Shown here one piece after another: positions 1-5,212 of a stretch of DNA of 5,550 bases. Each line of letters opens with the position of its first letter. The stretch's first letter is position 1. Source of the DNA: an uncultured Pseudobdellovibrionaceae bacterium (GTDB lineage Bacteria > Bdellovibrionota > Bdellovibrionia > Bdellovibrionales > Bdellovibrionaceae); NCBI GenBank assembly GCA_937900305.1, contig CALCCV010000514.1, positions 1 to 5,550 on the forward strand. The letters are read 5' to 3'. A program made the translations under genes and the position numbers. Below the pieces are notes generated by a model. The model saw only the letters and a list, made by a program, of their open reading frames with translations, ran no database searches and had not been told where the DNA came from.

Positions 1-1140
1 TGCGATCTCTTCGGCTGCAGCACCGCTCATGCGAGCCAGATTTCCCACTTCTTCAGCGACGACGGCGAAGCCCTTGCCGTGTTCACCCGCACGGGCGGCT
101 TCGACAGAAGCATTGAACGACAGCAATTCTGTTTTGTTGACGATTTCGTTGATCACCTTTGTTTTTTTATCGATCTGTTCGATGACCTTGACCGTTTCGG
201 CCATGCCTTCACTGCTGCGATTGATTTGTTGCATGGATTCGGCCATTTTGCTGATCACCTCTTTGCCTTGCGACACCGCCTCCTGAGATCTTCCAGAGGT
301 TTCTTCTGCCGATCGAGCATTCTCAGTGTTTTTTGCGACCATTGAATTCATTTCTTCGACAGAAGCAGCCGTTTCTTCTAAGGATGCGGCCTGCTCTGTA
401 GCGGCTTGGGAAAGCTGCTCTGCCGACGAAGCAATTTGTGTTGCCGCGCCACTGACCTGTACGGAACTGTCAGAGAGATTTTTTACAACCTCTGAGATGG
501 CCCGAGTCACCGCTCGCAAAACGAAAAAAGCCAAAGCGATGGAGGCAAATATCGAGACTGTCGCGGTGATCAGCCCCATCCAAAATGATCGTGTCGCTTG
601 GGCGTCGGCTTCTGCCGACTTTTCGGCCAATTGGGTGGCGGTCAGTTCGTTCAGCTGGTCGAGGTACTTGCGCATAGGTACAAGCAATCCATCTCTGGCG
701 GACACATAGATGGCAGCCGCTTCATCATTCTTATTTTCAAGACTCAGCGCTCGAGTTTTAGCCATTTCTGCGATGAATTTTGTATTGTAAGACATGTATT
801 CATTGAGTATTTCCTTTCCTTTTTCCGAAGCCAGACTGCGGTAGGTCTCAATATCACGTTCGGCTTTGACCAAAACGTCCTTATAGGTCTTGTCATTTTC
901 TTTGAGTTGTTCGGATTCCGTAAGGACAATGGATTCGAGCACCAGACTGTTGATTCGGCGCTGATTGTCTTTGATTTCAGAAGTCAGTTGATCGCGTTTG
1001 ACGATCGAACCCGTGACTTCGATTAGGACGTCCCTCAGTGACGACAAACTGAAAAGACTGACGGCGGTGCTGGCCACAAATGCCACAGACAAGACCGCAA
1101 TGATGCTCCACACTTTTTGACTGAGACTCCATTTATTCAT
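1..1140 (-). CDS. Methyl-accepting chemotaxis protein (MCP), 3' end cut by window edge
   Basis: Inner-membrane chemoreceptor that senses a signal outside the membrane and controls CheA through CheW. The frame is open for all 380 codons from the ATG at 1140 to the left edge. Residues 1-10 are a short cytoplasmic stretch, and about 11-34 form the first membrane helix. About 35-185 form a helical, charged external domain of four-helix-bundle (4HB_MCP) size, and about 187-209 the second membrane helix. The cytoplasmic coiled coil carries likely methylation-helix sequence (EQ/EE pairs at 241-262). The conserved hairpin tip is at about 333-368, including SFNASVEAARAGEHGKGFAV. Only about 25 residues separate the second membrane helix from the methylation helix, too few for a normal HAMP domain of about 50. 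A purine-rich GAGAG four bases before the ATG is the likely ribosome site. It lies 87 bases downstream of cheW on the same strand, so it is probably in the cheA-cheW operon. The ligand cannot be inferred. The missing part should be the returning methylation helix and C-terminus. Confidence 0.95.
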   Translation of the reverse strand, partial: MNKWSLSQKVWSIIAVLSVAFVASTAVSLFSLSSLRDVLIEVTGSIVKRDQLTSEIKDNQRRINSLVLESIVLTESEQLKENDKTYKDVLVKAERDIETYRSLASEKGKEILNEYMSYNTKFIAEMAKTRALSLENKNDEAAAIYVSARDGLLVPMRKYLDQLNELTATQLAEKSAEADAQATRSFWMGLITATVSIFASIALAFFVLRAVTRAISEVVKNLSDSSVQVSGAATQIASSAEQLSQAATEQAASLEETAASVEEMNSMVAKNTENARSAEETSGRSQEAVSQGKEVISKMAESMQQINRSSEGMAETVKVIEQIDKKTKVINEIVNKTELLSFNASVEAARAGEHGKGFAVVAEEVGNLARMSGAAAEEIA

Positions 1141-1227
1141 AACACTCTCTATCTTTGTTTGTTCGTGAATTTTGTTTTTTAGTTTCAATATCAAATTCAA
1201 ATTGGAATTTTAGGATCATCTTTTGTT
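1141..1227 (-). other. AT-rich spacer between cheW and the MCP gene
   Basis: This 87-base gap has no GC-rich hairpin followed by a T-run, so nothing suggests that transcription from cheW stops here. It contains a weak inverted repeat at 1193-1210, AAATTC-N6-GAATTT, embedded in A/T-rich DNA. I found no well-spaced -35/-10 pair and no flagellar sigma-28 consensus for a separate MCP promoter. Read-through from cheA-cheW is the simplest reading, and a weak internal promoter cannot be excluded. Confidence 0.4.
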
Positions 1228-1740
1228 CTAGGCGACTTGGGACTGCGTATTGGTTTGGACGACTTGGAGGTCATGCAAACTCAACGCTGCTCGAATGTCT
1301 AAGATCAGGGTCATTCGATTGTCTCGACGTGCAACTCCCGTTAAAAACTGACCCTTCAAAGCCAGAGTATCCGGCGCCATACTGACGTCTTCCGAGTGAA
1401 AGGCCAAAACACTGTTGATGCGATCGACGATCACGCCCAAACAGAGAGCTGGTTCTAGATCGAGAATGATGATTGCCGTTTTTGGTCCGTTTTCGATCTT
1501 AGTTAATTGCAACTTAGACCTCAAATCCAATACGGAAATCACCTGACCACGAAGATTGATAACTCCTTTGAAATAAGAAGGTGTTTGCGGAATGGGCGTC
1601 GGCTCGCTCATCTCAATGACTTCTTTGACTTGAAGAAGGGGGATCGCGTACTGCTCCTTGCCTAATAAAAAAGTCAGGTATCTTTCGCTGGTGTCGGCCT
1701 GTCTGGCTCGGGCTGGCTTTTTAGATTCTTCGTGACTCAT
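1228..1740 (-). CDS. cheW: Chemotaxis coupling protein CheW
   Basis: Cytoplasmic adaptor that links chemoreceptor tips to the CheA kinase in the chemosensory array. It is 170 residues long. Residues 1-18 are a hydrophilic, basic/acidic extension ahead of the CheW domain. The domain begins with RYLTFLLGKEQYAIPLLQVK (20-39), then has FKGVINLRGQVISVLDLR (57-74), whose NLRG at 62-65 contains the conserved receptor/kinase-interaction Arg, then LGVIVDRINSVL (101-112) and a closing MTLILDIRAAL (143-153). This is the normal order and size for a single CheW domain. The ATG start overlaps the cheA stop in an ATGA. The ribosome site AAGGGAG (1746-1752 on the complementary strand, five bases from the ATG) lies inside the last codons of cheA, so translation is likely coupled. 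The polar C-terminal tail (QTNTQSQVA) is probably unstructured. Identity is firm. Which receptors it serves is inferred only from the adjacent MCP gene. Confidence 0.96.
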   Translation of the reverse strand: MSHEESKKPARARQADTSERYLTFLLGKEQYAIPLLQVKEVIEMSEPTPIPQTPSYFKGVINLRGQVISVLDLRSKLQLTKIENGPKTAIIILDLEPALCLGVIVDRINSVLAFHSEDVSMAPDTLALKGQFLTGVARRDNRMTLILDIRAALSLHDLQVVQTNTQSQVA

Positions 1741-3515
1741 GCAGTCTCCCTTTTGTTGATTTCAGTTTTCTTTTTTTGTTTGTCAGACCCACGAGCCTTT
1801 TTTGTGATTTCAAAAAGATCCAGTATGAGCGCAGGTTTGCCATCCCCAAGGATCGCGGATCCCATAAGACCGCAATGACCTTTGACTTCATTGCCCAAAG
1901 GTTTAATCACCACTTGCTGCTGAGACAGCACTTGGTCGACCATGACGGCGTACTTCGTAGTGCGTCCGTCAGTAACGATCAGCGCTGTCAGCAGAGAGGC
2001 CTCTTTTTCAGCCGCCGACGTTGCGGAATCACGCCCCAAGAGGGTCGGCAAATGAAAGATCGCCAAGTGCTCTTCTCGCAAAGTCAAAAGTTCAGGTCGA
2101 CCATAAATGAAGTTGATCTCGCTGGGTTGAGGGCGAAAAAATTCGGAGATCTGGGCTAGCGGAATCACATAACGTTCGCTGCCAGAACGAACAACGACGC
2201 TGTCCACAATCGCCAAAGTTAAAGGCAAAAGAATGCGAAAGCAGGTCCCTTTGCCAAGCTCTGTCTCAATTTCAATTTGGCCTTGCAGCGCTTTAATGTT
2301 GGTCTTAACAACGTCCATGCCGACGCCACGACCAGAAACATCTGTCACAACCTCTTTCGTTGAAAAGCCAGGAGCAAAAATCAGTTGATAAGCCTGCTCG
2401 TTCGAAATCAAAGCATCGCTAGATAGAATGCCTTTGTCTTTGGCCTTTTGAATTAGCTTTGCAGCATCAAGACCTTTTCCGTCATCGTTCACTTCGATGA
2501 CAACATGACCCGCCCGATGAAAGGCAGATAGACGGATGCATCCGGTGCCGGGCTTCCCCAAATTCATTCGAGCGCCCGAGTCTTCCAAGCCATGATCAAC
2601 GGCATTGCGAATGATGTGCACTAAGGGATCACTCAATTGTTCTAAAACTGTTTTATCAATTTCAGTCTCTTCTCCCACAAGTTGAAGTTCGACGTCTTTG
2701 CCGAGAGTCTGGGATGTGTCTCGTACAATTCTTTGCATTTTTTGAAAGGTTTGTTTGATTGGTAACATGCGAAGGCCCATGGAAAGACTCTGGGTGTCTT
2801 TAACAATTTTTGACATGGAACTTAGAGTTTCGCGCATCAAAGAAGAGATCACGGTGTCACGCTCAAAACTCTGCTGAACCATCACCGCTTGAAGTATAGA
2901 CAACTCGCCCACATTGTTCAGAAGTTGCTCTATACGAACTAGACTGACTCGAATATTTTCATCTTTCACTTTATTTTGGACGGGAGTCGAAGTTTCAATC
3001 AGCGATAGGGGAATCTCGACTGAGCCCGGCACAGCAAAGGTTTCTCGAGCTTTACTCTCAGTCGGCAACACACGAACTTCGATGTCCGTGGGGCCAGGCA
3101 GTGAAGAGCTTTCCGTATTCAAGGTCCCCGTCATAGCATTGCAAAGTAAATCTGAAAGTTCAGCATTGAAGTAGGTGGCGGTCATGTCCTTTTGGAGGCA
3201 ATCGATGGTCGCAACTAAGTAGTCGTTGGAGCGCAATAGCAGATCGACAATGTCTTTCGTTACCGCAATCCGACCTTCCTTCAAAGCCAACAGCAGAGAT
3301 TCAAGTTTATGCGTAAAATCGGCTAGCTCTGCAAAACCCACCGCTCCCGAGGAGCCCTTGAGATTGTGAGCGAGCCTAAAGATGTTATTTAATACCTTGT
3401 TGCACTCTGGGTTCTTTTCCAGATCGAGAAAGCATTGCTCCACACTTGAAAGCAAGTCTTTAGCTTCGATCAAAAATTCGGTCTTAATTTCACTTTCAAA
3501 CGCGTCCAAGGACAT
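1737..3515 (-). CDS. cheA: Chemotaxis histidine kinase CheA, without a P2 domain
   Basis: ATP-dependent histidine autokinase of the chemotaxis pathway. It phosphorylates its own HPt domain and passes phosphate to CheY-type regulators. Numbered from the ATG at 3515 (592 residues): P1/HPt at about 5-125, with phospho-accepting His50 in FRLAHNLKGSSGAVGF; a non-conserved linker at about 126-187; P3 dimerisation helices at about 188-252; then the P4 ATPase. P4 has an N box HIIRNAVDHG (300-309), G1 NDDGKG (343-348), F box IFAPGFST (379-386), G2 GRGVGMD (395-401) and G3 GKGT (421-424). The CheW-like P5 domain spans about 437-569 and ends in a Lys-rich tail. All catalytic motifs are intact. No P2 regulator-docking domain fits in the roughly 60-residue linker. 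The frame extends eight codons upstream to a TTG at 3539. I prefer the ATG because CheA proteins usually start close to the HPt domain and the TTG has no clear Shine-Dalgarno, although the ATG's own site is also weak. It overlaps cheW by four bases and is probably the first gene of the operon. Confidence 0.96.
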   Translation of the reverse strand: MSLDAFESEIKTEFLIEAKDLLSSVEQCFLDLEKNPECNKVLNNIFRLAHNLKGSSGAVGFAELADFTHKLESLLLALKEGRIAVTKDIVDLLLRSNDYLVATIDCLQKDMTATYFNAELSDLLCNAMTGTLNTESSSLPGPTDIEVRVLPTESKARETFAVPGSVEIPLSLIETSTPVQNKVKDENIRVSLVRIEQLLNNVGELSILQAVMVQQSFERDTVISSLMRETLSSMSKIVKDTQSLSMGLRMLPIKQTFQKMQRIVRDTSQTLGKDVELQLVGEETEIDKTVLEQLSDPLVHIIRNAVDHGLEDSGARMNLGKPGTGCIRLSAFHRAGHVVIEVNDDGKGLDAAKLIQKAKDKGILSSDALISNEQAYQLIFAPGFSTKEVVTDVSGRGVGMDVVKTNIKALQGQIEIETELGKGTCFRILLPLTLAIVDSVVVRSGSERYVIPLAQISEFFRPQPSEINFIYGRPELLTLREEHLAIFHLPTLLGRDSATSAAEKEASLLTALIVTDGRTTKYAVMVDQVLSQQQVVIKPLGNEVKGHCGLMGSAILGDGKPALILDLFEITKKARGSDKQKKKTEINKRETA

Positions 3516-3573
3516 CCCCAGTTTAAAGCACCTATTCAAAGAAACTAAGCTTTAAGCACTTTACTTCAAACTA

Positions 3574-3579
3574 TGTATA
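3574..3579 (-). promoter_or_regulatory. cheA: Possible -10 box for cheA
   Basis: On the minus strand this reads TATACA, about 60 bases upstream of the cheA ATG, and resembles a sigma-70 -10 element. No good -35 sits 16-18 bases upstream; the nearest candidates (around TTCGAT) match TTGACA poorly. I also looked for a sigma-28-type motif (TAAA-N15-GCCGATAA) and did not find one. Treat this as a weak candidate. Confidence 0.25.
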
Positions 3580-3608
3580 CTTTCGGACCGGAAGCGAATC
3601 GAAAATTG

Positions 3609-3626
3609 TTTTTTTAGGCAAAAAAA
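3609..3626. repeat. T7-AGGC-A7 inverted repeat
   Basis: Seven T, the tetranucleotide AGGC, then seven A give a perfect inverted repeat with a four-base centre, about 95 bases upstream of the cheA ATG. It could be intrinsically bent A-tract DNA or a weak hairpin. It is the first of three symmetrical elements in a row. Confidence 0.5.
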
Positions 3627-3630
3627 TGTG

Positions 3631-3640
3631 GCCCATGGGC
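3631..3640. repeat. 10-base perfect palindrome GCCCATGGGC
   Basis: A perfect GC-rich palindrome set in otherwise A/T-rich DNA between two other symmetrical elements. With no room for a loop it makes a poor RNA hairpin, so a DNA-binding site is likelier than a terminator. Alone, a 10-base palindrome can arise by chance; its position gives it interest. Confidence 0.45.
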
Positions 3641-3641
3641 A

Positions 3642-3661
3642 AAAATACTTATAAGTATTTT
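3642..3661. promoter_or_regulatory. 20-base perfect palindrome, candidate operator
   Basis: Perfect dyad with half-site AAAATACTTA, centred between 3651 and 3652 and about 135 bases upstream of the cheA ATG. Its length and AT-rich inner core (ACTTATAAGT) suit a dimeric helix-turn-helix repressor. No T-run follows on the plus strand, so it is not a textbook terminator. No regulator gene is adjacent, so the binding protein is unknown. It could act on cheA, or be left over from the degraded element to its right. Confidence 0.5.
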
Positions 3662-3911
3662 ATATATAAAGCATTGATTAGGGCGCTTCCTCATTTTCCT
3701 CATCGTGGCACATGAATTCTTACCTTGATCCAGATGATCGGACACGCGGAGACAAACAAGATCTTTAACGCCCTCACACAATTCTTTTGGCACTGACTTT
3801 GGCCCATTCGCCTCTCCATTTTGGAGGAGGACAAGTCTCAGCCCAAAAATGAGCACACCAAGGCTTTGCGGTCCTGGTTGTCCTTAGGATACCTGGGAAG
3901 TTCTTCCTCTG

Positions 3912-4210
3912 GCAAAATGCCTCTTCAATAGGGATTTGTTTTCTTAACAGCCGAGATTTGTTGGTGATCTTTACGGCCTTGCCATAGCCAGAGTAAACGT
4001 CGGTCAGCAAAACTTCGCAAGCCGCATTTAACAGCACTTCGCCAGCCACGTCCCCGGATCCTGACAGCTGCAGCGATAGATGGAACGCTTAAATTTTAAA
4101 ATTTCAAATTTTTTCGCAATGACAGTGAGTTGTTCAGAGTCTTCAGTCATGCCGGAGTCGGACATCTGTTTACCACGACGCCGGCTTTCATAGCAAATTT
4201 TAAGGAGTTT
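3912..4210 (-). pseudogene. Degraded IS66-family transposase (TnpC) remnant
   Basis: Two pieces of an IS66-type transposase lie head to tail in different frames. The upstream piece (about 4061-4210) reads MSDSGMTEDSEQLTV, then KKFEILKFKR and YRCSCQ, which resembles the zinc-finger region (zf-IS66) before the catalytic core. It hits a stop soon after CSCQ. The second piece (about 3912-4049) reads VLLTDVYSGYGKAVKITNKS, then IPIEEAFC. This resembles the core around the second catalytic Asp (the D-G-Y-S-G-Y motif, here DVYSGY) up to the Cys that precedes an Asn-Ala-His-Ala-Arg-type motif in intact proteins. Well over 100 residues that should separate the pieces are missing, including the first catalytic Asp, as are the N-terminus and the C-terminal Glu region. 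An intact TnpC is about 500 residues. The remnant cannot be active. I found no terminal inverted repeats and no tnpA/tnpB. The family call rests on recalled motifs. Confidence 0.65.
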
Positions 4211-4505
4211 TTAGATTCGTTTCACTCCAGTCAATGTGTCAGCTCGACCGTTTCTAGGCAATTGCAAATGACAGCGGATCCAGGCTGTAAGTCTAGCAGG
4301 TGACTAACCCTTGCGATTGAGACTCAGATCAAAACCTGAATTTGAATCGGCTGACCATTTCGTAATTTCTATTCTTCTTAGCGACAATAATTGTCACCGA
4401 TATTTTCACATTTGTTCAACACACGAAGTTGCCAAACTCATTTACATTGGCTCCAAGAGTGGGTCGTCCCCGACTACTTGATCATCACATCGAAGGAGAA
4501 AATAT
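4211..4505. other. Gene-free stretch between the IS66 remnant and the small secreted gene
   Basis: There is no intact gene. On the minus strand, 4267-4350 encodes a short stretch resembling a SpoA (FliN/YscQ) domain with one in-frame TGA; see findings. On the plus strand the last 120 bases are the likely 5' region of the gene at 4506. They contain the palindrome at 4383-4395 but no -35/-10 pair I would defend. Confidence 0.45.
4383..4395. promoter_or_regulatory. Palindrome GACAAT-A-ATTGTC, possible operator
   Basis: Two six-base arms, GACAAT and ATTGTC, are perfectly symmetrical around a single A. The site lies 110 bases upstream of the secreted-protein start at 4506. The right arm runs into TTGTCA, which resembles a -35 box, but no matching -10 lies 16-18 bases further on. 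A regulator site for the downstream gene is plausible but unproven. Confidence 0.35.
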
Positions 4506-4802
4506 ATGAAAAAGATCGTTGCAATACTTGCACTTGTTCTGACAACAAATGCCCATGCCTACAGATTTGTGGGCTCACCGGCATCCGTAATCACAAAATC
4601 GGTCAAAGATAGACTCACTTCCATTTTATCTGAAGATACTACCTGTTCTAAAAATAGGTCGCCATCTGCTTCAGCCGTACCATTGACTTGCTCGTACTAC
4701 CTTGGATTTACTTGGAGTGCTAGTGACTGTTATGAGGCCACCAAAGGTTACTATTCTGACTATCTTTGGACAACTGATCGAGGATGCTACGGTTGTAAAT
4801 AA
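4506..4802 (+). CDS. Small secreted cysteine-containing protein, function unknown
   Basis: A 98-residue protein of no recognised family. Residues 1-18 form a classic Sec signal peptide: MKK, a hydrophobic core, and an AHA cleavage site before Tyr19. The predicted mature protein is about 80 residues, rich in Ser, Thr and Tyr, with five Cys at 47, 62, 75, 94 and 97. The last two form a CYGC pair near the C-terminus. An odd Cys count allows two disulfides plus a free thiol or an intermolecular bond. There is no lipobox, so it should be soluble in the periplasm or outside the cell. The ATG is supported by a strong AAGGAG Shine-Dalgarno (4493-4498, seven-base spacing) and by the immediate signal peptide. 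It stands alone on the plus strand, away from the chemotaxis genes, and an operon with the gene at 5213 is unlikely given the roughly 410-base gap. That it is a real gene is fairly sure; its role is unknown. Confidence 0.8.
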   Translation: MKKIVAILALVLTTNAHAYRFVGSPASVITKSVKDRLTSILSEDTTCSKNRSPSASAVPLTCSYYLGFTWSASDCYEATKGYYSDYLWTTDRGCYGCK

Positions 4803-4821
4803 ACTGCAAAAAAGTATGCCA

Positions 4822-4853
4822 GCACCACTTCGTCTACGGTTTGAAGTGGCTGC
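4822..4853 (+). repeat. Hairpin 20 bases after the small secreted gene
   Basis: CCACTTC (4825-4831) pairs with GAAGTGG (4843-4849) across an 11-base loop. GCA and TGC extend the stem past one bulged C at 4850. No T-run follows on the plus strand, so it is not a canonical Rho-independent terminator. On the minus strand a T6 run lies about ten bases beyond the stem, which is too far to be typical. It may protect the 3' end of the upstream mRNA. Confidence 0.4.
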
Positions 4854-5147
4854 AAATAATATCGTGCCATTTTTCGACAGCTCACGCCGATCTGTGAACG
4901 CATTATACCAATTTCACATGAGATATAATCCATTTATAATTTCAGATGTGAGCAACAGACTGCCCCGGCTCAATAATCGCCCCCTATCTGTGGCCACAAA
5001 AAGCTTCTCTAATGCGAGAGTTAAGACTAATGAGCGCAAAATACCTGCGAAAAAGCTCAAGGCCTGAGAAACTTGAAAGATCTTGTTTCGCAAATTCAAT
5101 GTTAAAATCCGAGTTGATTCTTTTGGAAAAATCCTGTTTTCTTAATC

Positions 5148-5160
5148 TCACTGGGAGTGA
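5148..5160. repeat. Short inverted repeat TCACT-GGG-AGTGA
   Basis: Five-base arms around GGG, about 14 bases upstream of the putative -10 box at 5174, thus overlapping the expected -35 position. It could be an operator half-site pair. A pyrimidine-rich TCCTTTTTCTTT follows, so a very weak terminator is also conceivable, but a five-base stem is too short to favour that. Confidence 0.25.
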
Positions 5161-5173
5161 TCCTTTTTCTTTA

Positions 5174-5179
5174 TATACT
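5174..5179 (+). promoter_or_regulatory. Candidate -10 box TATACT for the gene at 5213
   Basis: TATACT matches the sigma-70 -10 consensus TATAAT at five of six positions. It would place the transcript start near 5186, giving a leader of about 27 bases with GAGG at 5203-5206. The region 16-18 bases upstream has no good -35. A second TATAGAT at 5194 lies too close to the start codon to be likely. Confidence 0.4.
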
Positions 5180-5212
5180 CTTTACCAAACCAATATAGAT
5201 GCGAGGCAACGA

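Larger units (their letters stand above)
3516..3911. other. Gene-free stretch upstream of cheA
   Basis: About 400 bases with no convincing gene. Next to cheA it carries a possible promoter and three palindromes, each listed separately. Short open frames on the minus strand (for example 3614-3856, and 28 codons ending at a stop near 3839) start at GTG or have no start, lack a ribosome site and resemble no family I know. They follow directly from the IS66-type fragment on the right and may be decayed, frameshifted sequence of the same element. I cannot assign them. Confidence 0.5.
4803..5212. other. Gene-free stretch between the two secreted-protein genes
   Basis: About 410 bases with no supported gene. 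A plus-strand frame stays open to a TGA at 5065-5067, with an ATG at 4815. It has no Shine-Dalgarno, its upstream part overlaps the 4506 gene in another frame, and its product resembles nothing I know. A minus-strand frame (4914-5099) starts at TTG and is equally unsupported. The stretch holds a hairpin at 4822-4853 and the likely promoter region of the gene at 5213. Confidence 0.5.

Noticed and set aside
29..1026. Plus-strand open frames across the left end
   Set aside because: They are shadows of the MCP gene on the opposite strand, whose protein is unmistakable.
1193..1210. AAATTC-N6-GAATTT inverted repeat as terminator or operator
   Set aside because: Only six A/T-rich pairs and no following T-run; expected by chance in such AT-rich DNA.
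3614..3856. Minus-strand 80-codon frame
   Set aside because: It starts at GTG without a ribosome site, runs through the palindrome cluster at its 3' end and resembles no family.
3774..4049. Minus-strand 91-codon frame as an independent gene
   Set aside because: Its first half is the IS66-type core fragment. The rest is low-quality sequence, and the GTG start lacks a ribosome site; it is treated as part of the pseudogene.
4815..5067. Plus-strand open frame after the small secreted gene
   Set aside because: No Shine-Dalgarno, no recognisable motif, and its upstream extension is out of frame with the well-supported gene at 4506.
5068..5089. GAAAC...GTTTC inverted repeat around AAGATCTT
   Set aside because: Short arms, mismatched inner part and no T-run; not convincing as a terminator.
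4914..5099. Minus-strand 61-codon frame
   Set aside because: TTG start, no ribosome site, and it overlaps another non-coding frame.
3540..5212. CRISPR array, tRNA or rRNA genes in the intergenic DNA
   Set aside because: I saw no regularly spaced repeats and no tRNA-like T-arm or acceptor-stem pairing on either strand.
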